This document shows positions 6,119 to 11,721 of a DNA stretch of 11,896 nucleotides, in pieces. Under the pieces are notes generated by a model. It worked only from the letters and a program-made list of their open reading frames with translations, had not been told where the DNA came from and did not search any database. Source of the stretch: Thermoplasmata archaeon (lineage in GTDB: Bacteria; Actinomycetota; Acidimicrobiia; Acidimicrobiales; Acidimicrobiaceae); contig JAKBHQ010000187.1 in the NCBI GenBank assembly GCA_021836665.1, forward strand, positions 1 through 11,896. The letters are read 5' to 3'. Numbering within the stretch: the first letter of the stretch is position 1; the number at the start of each line of letters is the position of its first letter. The translations under genes were made by a program, and so were the position numbers.

Positions 6119-6949
6119 CTATCGCTTTGATCTTTCCGCCTGATAGAGGGCGTAAGCGTCGTTCTTTGAGACGCCGGTCAAGTTCGCAAGGAGGTCCGAA
6201 GTCGCTTTGGCTCCTAGATTCAAATCACTCAAAAGGCCAAAAACTCGGATCAATTCTGGCTGAGATAGCTCTGGCTTCGAGAGGGCTGATAGGACCATGA
6301 CATACTCCCCTCTCGGGGCGAGCACCATCTCTGATTGCTCGATCTCTCCTACGCTTGCCGACAAAGAGGTCTCGTAGAGTTTCGTCAACTCCTTGGCCAG
6401 TAGCATCCGATGGTTCTCCCCGTAAATCTCTTTAATGTCGGCGACACTTTGGGCTATCCGATGGGGAGCCTCGAAGGCAACCGTCGCTATCCGTGAGTCC
6501 CTAAACGTCTTGAGAGCCTCTCGCCGTTTCGATGCGACTTTGTCCAAGAAGCCAACGAAGCGAAAATCGTCGACCGGAAAGTCACACAGCGCTATCGCCG
6601 AGGTCAATGCCGATGGACCAGGCACCACAGTCACTTTTGCGCCAGCGAGTCGCACCTCTTTGACCACTTCTGCACCCGGGTCGGATACTCCGGGCATTCC
6701 AGCATCTGAGGTCAAGGCCACTACCTGGCCCGAGACTACCCATTCGGCAATCCGTCTAGCTTCCACCCGTCTTTCGCCATACAGCGACACCGTCTTCTGC
6801 CCTTTGATGCCTAGGTAGGAAAGAAGTTTCTTGGCGTTTCTCGTATCTTCTGCCACGAGACAATCGGCCGACATGAGCGTATTCTTCGCCCGCTCGCTGA
6901 GATCGGAAAGATTACCGATCGGAGTCCCAACTAGCACCAAGGAACCCAC
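6119..6949 (-). CDS. rsmI: 16S rRNA (cytidine1402-2'-O)-methyltransferase
   Basis: RsmI, a SAM-dependent tetrapyrrole-methylase-fold enzyme, 2'-O-methylates C1402 in the decoding centre of 16S rRNA. Motifs run in the family order: LVLVGTPIGNLSDLS at the N-terminus, AEDTRNAKKLL, LTSDAGMPGVSDPG, the SAM-binding VTVVPGPSALTSA, FVGFLD and VAFEAPHRI, then KELTKLYE and PRGEYVMVL near the end. Three starts are possible: TTG at 7015, TTG at 6997 (GGAGG 5 nt upstream) and GTG at 6949 (GAGGAA about 6 nt upstream). I chose GTG 6949 because it places the conserved VGTPIG block a few residues from the N-terminus, as in the family, and gives 276 residues. The 16-22 extra residues from the other starts show no conserved pattern. 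M. tuberculosis also carries this gene close to metS. Confidence 0.93.
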   Translation of the reverse strand: MGSLVLVGTPIGNLSDLSERAKNTLMSADCLVAEDTRNAKKLLSYLGIKGQKTVSLYGERRVEARRIAEWVVSGQVVALTSDAGMPGVSDPGAEVVKEVRLAGAKVTVVPGPSALTSAIALCDFPVDDFRFVGFLDKVASKRREALKTFRDSRIATVAFEAPHRIAQSVADIKEIYGENHRMLLAKELTKLYETSLSASVGEIEQSEMVLAPRGEYVMVLSALSKPELSQPELIRVFGLLSDLNLGAKATSDLLANLTGVSKNDAYALYQAERSKR

Positions 6950-7182
6950 TCGAGGTTCCTCTACAGCATCGCCAGGTTGACTAGGAGCAACACCCAACTC
7001 TTCCTCCAAGCGCAAAGTCCAATCGCCTCAAGGCTAGTTGGATATCGGCGGAGACAAATAGTCCAGGGGCCTTACCTGAAAAGCACTAGCAAACCTCTTG
7101 ACCTTGGCAAAATCGAAACTTCTACCACATTGGAGGCCTATCGAACTGAACGAATTCAAATGCTTTCGGTTCAAGCTCGTCG

Positions 7183-7509
7183 TCAAATGCGAAGTTCAAG
7201 TTGATCCCCGACATGAATCGACCATCCTTGGGCGACCCTCTCGTTAGCGAGCAGTAGCCAACTCGACCTGACGCAGGGTCGCGAAACTCGACCCTTTCGG
7301 AGGTGATGGACGCTTATCACCCTCATGGATCGGTCGCAAAACACAGCAACAATTGCACTGGGAGACCCAAGAGAGTGGGCAATCTTAGCCTTTGAACAGA
7401 CGACTATCTTTTCGCTGTCACCAATAGCGGACGGACCAACCAGGGCATAGAAGCCGGAGTGCACCTCGACGCTACCCAAAACGTCAGCATCTCGCAATAG
7501 CCAAGCCAC
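7183..7509 (-). CDS. DUF192 family protein
   Basis: GTG at 7509-7507 follows GGAGG with ideal 5-nt spacing, and the 108-residue product aligns along its whole length with short actinobacterial DUF192 proteins. It opens AWLLRDADVLGSVEV (family WLVRDGRVLASVEV). The core is IVVCSKAKIAHSLGSPSAIVAVFCDRSMRV, split here as IVVCSKAKIAHSLG and AIVAVFCDRSMRVI. It continues with LRKGRVSRP and ends GWSIHVGDQLEL, matching the usual ...GLRVGDRLEL end. The family hallmark H(T/M)xGMxFPIDVxFLD is eroded to HSLGSPSAIVAVFCD, losing the Phe-Pro-Ile-Asp core. The molecular function of DUF192 is unknown; homologues often sit near pilus or secretion genes, but no such genes are seen here. It starts the minus-strand run and is divergent from bL37. 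A decaying copy is possible, yet the frame and start are intact. Confidence 0.72.
   Translation of the reverse strand: MAWLLRDADVLGSVEVHSGFYALVGPSAIGDSEKIVVCSKAKIAHSLGSPSAIVAVFCDRSMRVISVHHLRKGRVSRPCVRSSWLLLANERVAQGWSIHVGDQLELRI
7275..7295. repeat. Inverted repeat inside the DUF192 gene
   Basis: AGGGTCG (7275-7281) and CGACCCT (7289-7295) are perfect 7-base inverted repeats around CGAAACT. They lie within coding sequence, so the role, if any, is unclear. Confidence 0.3.
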
Positions 7510-7724
7510 ACGACCCTCCAGCTAGAACGGGAACAGCTTTGCAAGTGTACGCCTAGCCAACCTCGGTTCCCACTAGCAGTTTACCGGGCAATTTGGCCGA
7601 ACAGTGAAACTAAAGAATTCACCTAACCAACAGCCCCATCGGCGCAAGTTTGACAAGGATCCCTAGATAACAAGGCAAACGCAAGAGTTGCTAATCCGCA
7701 TTTTCGCGCACAAAACTTGGTAGT

Positions 7725-7733
7725 TGGTCTAAT
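7725..7733 (+). promoter_or_regulatory. Candidate extended -10 promoter for bL37
   Basis: TGG followed by TCTAAT (7728-7733, five of six matches to TATAAT) forms an extended -10 element 24 bp before the bL37 ATG. No matching -35 is evident at 16-18 bp. Transcription would start near 7740, giving a leader of less than 20 nt without a Shine-Dalgarno. The rest of the 248-bp divergent spacer (7510-7757) holds a TTGACA at 7650-7655 with no paired -10. Confidence 0.35.
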
Positions 7734-7757
7734 GGAGTCGACTATGCTCTTCTGCCT

Positions 7758-7841
7758 ATGTCTAAAAGAACCAATAAGCGCAGGCTACGTACGAAGAAAA
7801 AGGCCAACCATGGCAAGAAGCCGAACTGCGGCAAGGGCTAA
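7758..7841 (+). CDS. Large ribosomal subunit protein bL37, 27 aa
   Basis: ATG at 7758 opens a 28-codon frame to TAA at 7839-7841. The product begins MSKRTNKRRLRTKKKANHG and ends KKPNCGKG. It matches the tiny actinobacterial 50S protein bL37 first seen in mycobacterial ribosome structures, whose pattern is MAKRGRKKR.R...ANHGKRPN. The ANHGK(K/R)PN block is diagnostic. The residues are mostly Lys and Arg, consistent with a peptide threaded into 23S rRNA. No Shine-Dalgarno precedes the ATG (CTTCTGCCT). The gene is alone, divergent from the DUF192 gene and next to IS607 relics. A minus-strand frame covering the same bases is its antisense shadow. A Cys and a Gly-Lys-Gly tail extend beyond the mycobacterial length. 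It is too short for routine gene callers. Confidence 0.9.
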   Translation: MSKRTNKRRLRTKKKANHGKKPNCGKG

Positions 7842-7855
7842 CAAAATATAGCCCT
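7834..7855 (+). terminator. Hairpin at the bL37 stop codon
   Basis: AGGGCTA (7834-7840) pairs perfectly with TAGCCCT (7849-7855) around an A-rich 8-nt loop; the left arm contains most of the stop codon. The next bases, ATTGGTCGGGG, give no U-tract. The placement mirrors the hairpin over the stop codon of bS22. Confidence 0.4.
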
Positions 7856-7894
7856 ATTGGTCGGGGTCGGACAGTACCGGTCTCAATCTGCCCG

Positions 7895-8082
7895 TTAATC
7901 GTCGGACGACACCCGAGCGTAAATGACCGTTTGGGTGTTCTCCACCGAAGCCGCACCATCGGTCTTCGCCAGGATGAGCTTCTCAACCCACTGAGCAGGC
8001 AAGGGCAACTTACCCTCTTGTACCATCGGTAGGCGGTGAACTCATTCACTCCCACTCGGTCCGCCCGTTCTGATAGGCTCAC
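7895..8082 (-). pseudogene. Decayed IS607-family serine recombinase (TnpA), relic 1
   Basis: From GTG at 8082-8080 the minus strand reads SLSERADRVGVNEFTAYRWYK, the MerR-like helix-turn-helix that opens IS607-type TnpA. Near 8016 the frame breaks. One added base would restore EGKLPLPAQWVEKLILAKTD, then AASVENTQTVIYARVSSDD, which reaches the first strand of the serine-resolvase domain and its catalytic YARVS serine. A TAA (7897-7895) stands where family members have DQRADL; the next codons still read RAD before another stop, so a Gln codon became nonsense. Homology fades near 7870, and the remaining catalytic domain and any tnpB are absent. An apparently open 119-codon minus-strand frame across 7762-8121 is an artefact of the frameshift. 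The element can no longer transpose itself. Confidence 0.78.
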
Positions 8083-8120
8083 CACTACATATGAGCACAC
8101 TACAACGAGCTTAACTAGCA

Positions 8121-8219
8121 TCAGTTGCGAGCCCTTATCTTCGGGGCGCTATAGCCAAGCCGTGTTGTCCGATACTTGGCGTTGTCCTCTTTGGCGTACT
8201 CAGACAGCTTCGTATCCAC
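8121..8219 (-). pseudogene. Second IS607-family TnpA N-terminal relic
   Basis: GTG at 8219-8217 begins VDTKLSEYAKEDNAKYRTTR, followed by LGYSAPKIRARN and a stop. The first part matches the helix-turn-helix of another IS607 TnpA subgroup (pattern KLSEYAKE...YRTAxRxYxxGKIKG); the second part keeps only scattered identities (Y, K-I, R). It is 38 bp upstream of relic 1 in the same orientation and differs from it in sequence, so it is not a tandem copy but the stump of a second element or of an older insertion. It is too short to be functional as a recombinase. Confidence rests on a short alignment. Confidence 0.5.
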
Positions 8220-8390
8220 CCTCGTGGCAAATAGGGCGCAATTGAGTTACCCTACGTTGGTATTGGATATCCATTGCAGATACCCAGACGGCGAGCGGTC
8301 TTTTGGCCTAAAACGAATCATGGTTGAAGTTCACCGCAGTGACGCTCGTGGAAGGCTAGCGAAAAGACTGCCAAAAAGTAACCGTAGCTG
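8220..8390. other. Spacer with no recognisable gene
   Basis: Bases 8220-8390, between the IS607 relics and the stop of the membrane-protein gene, hold no frame with recognisable protein character on either strand. They may contain the worn end of an IS607-type element. I could not identify a terminal repeat, and IS607 elements make no target duplication that could mark the border. Confidence 0.3.
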
Positions 8391-8396
8391 CTATGG
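8373..8396 (-). terminator. Probable intrinsic terminator after the membrane-protein gene
   Basis: On the minus strand CCATAG and CTACGG form a short stem with one mismatch around CAG, overlapping the stop codon (8393-8391), and are followed by TTACTTTTT. The T-run is the best in the window, although the stem is weak. Confidence 0.4.
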
Positions 8397-8858
8397 CTTG
8401 AAAAGCATTAGGTAAAAGGCCGCCACATAGCCTATGGAACTCAAGCCTCCGACGAATACCGCCCTTTTGACTCGTTGGTCCTGTGATCCGCCGGCATAAT
8501 TCCGGTCTTCCAATGCAAGATGTATCGACTTCTCTACCGGCCATATGAAGATTGAAACTATCGCTGCGGTAACAAACCAGATCCCTACGGCCGAGATAAA
8601 CCAGGGCTGCGAAAAGTCTGACCAGAGAGATCCCGCCCAAGCGACCACTAGGCCGAATACGGGGACGAGGACGATCATCCGAGATGCCCAGTTGATCTTG
8701 CCGTTGAAATACCTCCCGAGGCCTGGATGGCTAGGGTCTCTTAAGTAGAGGTTTGCCATCCAGCTTGTCAGTGAAGTGGAAAAATAGCCGACCATTCCGA
8801 TGATCACATGTGCGAGCAACAAGATGTCATAAATAGGATTTCCGACGCCGAGGTTCAA
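8391..8858 (-). CDS. Four-helix membrane protein of unknown function (DUF2269-like?)
   Basis: The 155-residue product has four hydrophobic segments at about 11-30, 61-79, 87-108 and 132-153, so it is an integral membrane protein. Segment 1 contains a His (LLLAHVIIGMVGYFSTS), and the loop after it is charged (LYLRDPSHPGLGRY). The overall pattern recalls DUF2269-type small membrane proteins, in which a His in helix 1 is conserved, but I cannot confirm the family. Its TTG start (8858-8856) overlaps the stop of the cysteine desulfurase gene as TTGA, so translation very likely depends on that gene and the two should be expressed together. A functional link, such as a partner for sulfur transfer or cofactor assembly at the membrane, is only guilt by association. 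No signal peptide or lipobox is seen. Confidence 0.7.
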   Translation of the reverse strand: MNLGVGNPIYDILLLAHVIIGMVGYFSTSLTSWMANLYLRDPSHPGLGRYFNGKINWASRMIVLVPVFGLVVAWAGSLWSDFSQPWFISAVGIWFVTAAIVSIFIWPVEKSIHLALEDRNYAGGSQDQRVKRAVFVGGLSSIGYVAAFYLMLFKP

Positions 8859-9982
8859 GCTTTGACCAGCCTCTTGATAACATCCACGACTATCCCCCCA
8901 GCGGCTATCGCAGTTTCTTCACCCTCATCTCCGGTGAAGGAGAGCCGGAGGGAAGAACGGGCCTGAGCCTTGGTGTAACCCATAGATACCAGGACGTGGG
9001 ACGGTTCAAGTGCACCCGAAGCACACGCCGAGCCAGCCGAAGCGCAAAGTCCAGCCTCGTCTAGTAGAAAAAGGAGTTCCTCCGAGTTTGCACCGGGCAC
9101 GATCATCGAAAGAATACCAGGAACCGTTTCAGGTCCATCGGTACAGAATATGACATCATCTTTAACCTCATCTAGCTGCGAGAGTATCGCTTGGCGCATC
9201 ACAATTGCCTTCTCGTTGTGGTCATTAATCTCGCTCTGCGCCATCTCCAGCGCCCGCGCAGCAGAGGTAGCGGCGGACGGATCTTGAGTACCACTCCTTA
9301 GGTCGAACTCCTGTCCTCCCCCGACGATGAGGGGTGTTACCCATCCATCGCCCCTTTTGAGAAGTATTCCAAAGCCCTTTGGCCCTCCAAATTTATGGGC
9401 CGCTAGAAATGCACCGTCTACCAGATGCAAAAGTCCCTTCAGTTCGAGCCAATTTGCGCCTTGCACTGCGTCGACGATCAATTTGGCGGAGGGCGAGTAC
9501 TTCTTAATTAAGCTCGCCACGTAGTCAATGGGCTGAATAACTCCCGTTTCATTGTTCACGGCCATCAGAAAGACCATCCCTATAGCATTGCGTCGCTCTT
9601 TGAAAATCTCCTTAAGGTGCACAAGGTCGACTTTGCCATCTCGATTTACATTCATTAATAGGGAATTAGACCTCATCGCTGGGTCAAGCACACAGTGATG
9701 CTCTATCGGACTCACGATAGCGATTGTATCTTTTGGTATCGAGGCGACAAAGGTGTTGGCGGACTCGGTGGCTCCAGAGTTAAAGATTATTTGTGAAGGA
9801 CTAGCCCCTAAAATAGCAGCGACGCTTTCCCTCGCTCCTTCCAAAACTGCCTTCGCCTGAGAGCCAAGTAGATGGGACGATGATGGGTTCGCAAAGAATT
9901 GGCCCGCGGCATCGCAGTAGGCAGAGATCGCTTCGGGACGCATGGCAACAGTCGAGGCGGCATCGAAATAGATCGATTTCAT
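8855..9982 (-). CDS. Cysteine desulfurase (NifS/IscS family)
   Basis: This class V PLP aminotransferase-fold enzyme converts cysteine to alanine and a protein-bound persulfide, which feeds Fe-S clusters or tRNA thiolation in the cytosol. Numbered from the chosen ATG, the 375-residue protein has YFDAAST at the start, FNSGATESAN, EHHCVLDP (His stacking on PLP), NNETGVIQP, DAVQ (Asp pairing with the PLP nitrogen), AAHKFGGPKG with Schiff-base Lys197, and SAGSACASGALEPSHVL with persulfide Cys320. The ATG at 9982-9980 is 8 nt after GGAGGTGA, a near-perfect Shine-Dalgarno; a TTG at 10012 would add ten residues reading through that site. No iscU, sufE, mnmA or iscR lies beside it, so the acceptor cannot be inferred; in many actinobacteria the stand-alone NifS-like enzyme serves MnmA. 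It is divergent from galT. Confidence 0.93.
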   Translation of the reverse strand: MKSIYFDAASTVAMRPEAISAYCDAAGQFFANPSSSHLLGSQAKAVLEGARESVAAILGASPSQIIFNSGATESANTFVASIPKDTIAIVSPIEHHCVLDPAMRSNSLLMNVNRDGKVDLVHLKEIFKERRNAIGMVFLMAVNNETGVIQPIDYVASLIKKYSPSAKLIVDAVQGANWLELKGLLHLVDGAFLAAHKFGGPKGFGILLKRGDGWVTPLIVGGGQEFDLRSGTQDPSAATSAARALEMAQSEINDHNEKAIVMRQAILSQLDEVKDDVIFCTDGPETVPGILSMIVPGANSEELLFLLDEAGLCASAGSACASGALEPSHVLVSMGYTKAQARSSLRLSFTGDEGEETAIAAGGIVVDVIKRLVKA

Positions 9983-10010
9983 GACGCTTGTCACCTCCCT
10001 ATAGTAGAAC

Positions 10011-10027
10011 AAGCATCGAGGATGCTT
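10011..10027. repeat. Inverted repeat upstream of the cysteine desulfurase gene
   Basis: AAGCATC (10011-10017) and GATGCTT (10021-10027) are perfect 7-base arms around GAG, 29 bp upstream of the desulfurase ATG and 159 bp before galT. It could be an operator or a 5'-leader hairpin; nothing else in the sequence decides. Confidence 0.3.
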
Positions 10028-10124
10028 AGATCTTCATGACATTGTTGTTAAGTTACGAAATCATATGTCGAAACTTTTGTTGAAACCGTGTAGGAGATAC
10101 TAGATGTATCCGTGCAAGATGGGT

Positions 10125-10130
10125 TATAGT
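10125..10130 (+). promoter_or_regulatory. Candidate -10 element for galT
   Basis: TATAGT matches TATAAT in five of six bases and lies 55 bp before the galT GTG, leaving a plausible leader of about 50 nt. No convincing -35 is found 16-18 bp upstream (TAGATG/AGATGT at that position). TTGAAA at 10080-10085 is too far to pair with it. Confidence 0.3.
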
Positions 10131-10185
10131 TCCCACTAGTCTGCCCTGACGGCGCGTCATTTCTTTAGTCGTATGGAGGACTCAG

Positions 10186-11190
10186 GTGCAGTCGATCACT
10201 AACCAGCTTAGATTGGATCCGCTCACCGGTAGGTGGGTAGCGGTATCGCAGGTGAGAGCCTACCGTCCCTCCGCCTTTCTGAGCCATTCACTTCCGGTTC
10301 AGCAGGATCCATCCAAACCGTGTCCGTTCTGCCCCGGCTTCGAGGAAGAGACTCCGCCCGCCTTAGAAACTTACGGACCCAGCGGCAGCTGGACTGTTCG
10401 AATTGTGCCCAACCTCTATCCCGCCTTCGCCGGAGACGAGCCAATGGTTACGATTAACAAGGGGCCGATCTTCACCCAAGCTCCGGCCTCTGGGTTGCAC
10501 GAGGTACTCGTACTAACACCCGACCACTCGGCAAGCTGGTCCAGCCTCGAAGACACGCAGGTAGCTACCGTTATGGCGGCGATTAGGGACAGGTTCGACG
10601 CTCACTCAAGGTCTAAGGTGATCCGCTACTCCCAGCTGCTACTTAACTATGGCAGGGAAGCCGGGGCCTCGGTAGAGCATCCCCATGGACAACTTATCGG
10701 CATCTCCTTTGTGCCCCATGAAATAGCCGAGGAGATGGCCGGCTTCTCTCGGTTTGTGGGGGGCTGTCTACTTTGCGCTACAACTGAAATCGAAGAGACG
10801 GTAAGAGACCGACTAATTGATTCAGATGAGGATTCCATAACGATCTCCCCGTACTGGTCGGCGTCACCCTATGAGATCCTTATCATTCCGAGGTCTCATG
10901 GGTCTCACCTTCACCTAAGTTCGACATCCGCCCTAAGTTCCGTCGGCAAGGCTGTGAAAAATGCGATCAAGAAGTTAGAGTCCGCACTCGGCCAGATCTC
11001 CTACAATCTCGTTCTCCATTCGGCTCCATATAGAAGCTTTGGCAATTTTCACTGGCATATCCATCTAGTTCCCAAGTTGACCACCACCGCAGGATTCGAG
11101 CTCGGTACCGGGGTTGCAATCAACGTAGTCTCTCCTGAACAGGCCACCTCTGATCTAACCAAGGGCGAAGCAGCCCAGGAGGCGAGTTAG
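10186..11190 (+). CDS. galT: Galactose-1-phosphate uridylyltransferase family protein
   Basis: GalT swaps UMP between UDP-glucose and galactose-1-phosphate through a covalent His-UMP intermediate (Leloir pathway). The 334-residue product has the N-terminal LRLDPLTGRWVAVS..RAYRPS signature, CPFC (Cys46 and Cys49, Zn site), VRIVPNLYPAF, LHEVLVLTPDH, NYGREAGASVEHPHGQLIG with nucleophile His167, and a second half with a LLC Cys motif (about 195-197), WSASPYEILIIPR and FGNFHWHIHLVPK, then GFELGTGVAINVV. The start is GTG at 10186 with GGAGGA 5 nt upstream. Related HIT-superfamily nucleotidylyltransferases (such as ADP-glucose phosphorylase) share this shape, and no galK or galE is visible, so the sugar substrate is not proven. 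It is followed 6 nt later by the SRPBCC gene on the same strand. Confidence 0.9.
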   Translation: MQSITNQLRLDPLTGRWVAVSQVRAYRPSAFLSHSLPVQQDPSKPCPFCPGFEEETPPALETYGPSGSWTVRIVPNLYPAFAGDEPMVTINKGPIFTQAPASGLHEVLVLTPDHSASWSSLEDTQVATVMAAIRDRFDAHSRSKVIRYSQLLLNYGREAGASVEHPHGQLIGISFVPHEIAEEMAGFSRFVGGCLLCATTEIEETVRDRLIDSDEDSITISPYWSASPYEILIIPRSHGSHLHLSSTSALSSVGKAVKNAIKKLESALGQISYNLVLHSAPYRSFGNFHWHIHLVPKLTTTAGFELGTGVAINVVSPEQATSDLTKGEAAQEAS

Positions 11191-11196
11191 CAGGTT

Positions 11197-11661
11197 TTGA
11201 GGGCCCAAATCAGAATTACCCAGACGATAAAGCGGCCAAAGGAGCTGGTATGGAGCTACTTGTCGCGAATCGATGATCATGTCAACTGGATGTCTGACGC
11301 TGAATCGATCACATTCACCTCGTCTTCGAGATCGGGCATTGGAACTAAATTTGTCTGCCTTACAAAAGTCGGTCCAATTCGACTCAGAGACAAGATGGAA
11401 ATTACAAACTGGGAAGAGGGTTCTGAGATAACAATCCAGCACTCAGGTGTCGTCTCTGGCTCGGGATCCTTATCTTTGGATGAAATTGGCGAAAAACAGA
11501 CCCTCTTGACGTGGCGAGAAGATCTGAATTTCCCTGCGATCTTTATAGCTCCGATCGGCCCATTTGTGGCGAAGAAGGTACTCGGCCGAATCTGGAAATT
11601 GAACCTGCAAAGGTTCGCCGAAAGGGTAGTAGCAGATCCTCTCGAACTCGACAGGGGCTAA
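11197..11661 (+). CDS. SRPBCC (START/Bet v 1-like) family protein
   Basis: The 154-residue product fits the single-domain SRPBCC helix-grip fold, in which a deep cavity binds a hydrophobic ligand. It shows the usual order: an N-terminal strand (IRITQTIKRPKELVWSYL with the short helix), a central DHVNWMSDAESITF segment, then the antiparallel sheet (GIGTKFVCLTKVG, KMEITNWEEGSEITIQHS, GSGSLSLDEI, TLLTWREDL) and a C-terminal amphipathic helix with KKVLGRIWKLNLQRFAERV. The closest groups are polyketide cyclase/dehydrase-like or cell-envelope SRPBCC proteins; ligand and reaction are unknown. The start is TTG at 11197, six bases after galT ends, with GGAGG 14 nt upstream and no better placed site, so the start is uncertain. 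The close spacing suggests co-transcription with galT. Confidence 0.78.
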   Translation: MRAQIRITQTIKRPKELVWSYLSRIDDHVNWMSDAESITFTSSSRSGIGTKFVCLTKVGPIRLRDKMEITNWEEGSEITIQHSGVVSGSGSLSLDEIGEKQTLLTWREDLNFPAIFIAPIGPFVAKKVLGRIWKLNLQRFAERVVADPLELDRG

Positions 11662-11706
11662 TGTCCATATTGGTCCACTGGTGATACCCTCAGACTTTCT
11701 AAACCT

Positions 11707-11712
11707 TATATT
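11707..11712 (+). promoter_or_regulatory. Candidate -10 for a leaderless Nudix transcript
   Basis: TATATT, five of six to TATAAT, ends 9 bases before the Nudix ATG, so transcription would begin within a few bases of the start codon. No Shine-Dalgarno precedes that ATG, which fits a leaderless mRNA, common in actinobacteria. No clear -35 was found. Confidence 0.35.
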
Positions 11713-11721
11713 TGATAGCCG

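Noticed and set aside
7031..7180. 49-codon minus-strand frame between the DUF192 gene and rsmI
   Set aside because: It begins with TTG without a ribosome site, matches nothing I recognise, and is within the length expected by chance.
7122..7330. A second minus-strand frame reading EFRDPASGRVGYCSLTRG and GINLNFAFDDELEPKAFEFV
   Set aside because: It looks protein-like but has stop codons just upstream, no start with a ribosome site, and overlaps the DUF192 frame, which has a good Shine-Dalgarno and full-length family match.
7700..7760. tRNA-like sequence (TTGGTAGTTGGTCTAATGG)
   Set aside because: It resembles a D-arm at first sight but no anticodon arm, GTTCGA T-loop or acceptor pairing follows.
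7762..8121. 119-codon open frame on the minus strand as an intact gene
   Set aside because: Its N-terminal third is the IS607 TnpA helix-turn-helix, but homology continues only in another frame after about 8016; its C-terminal part is the antisense of bL37.
8036..8415. Plus-strand frames of 69 and 79 codons over the IS607 debris
   Set aside because: They are antisense to the recombinase relics and the membrane-gene end, with no homology or ribosome site.
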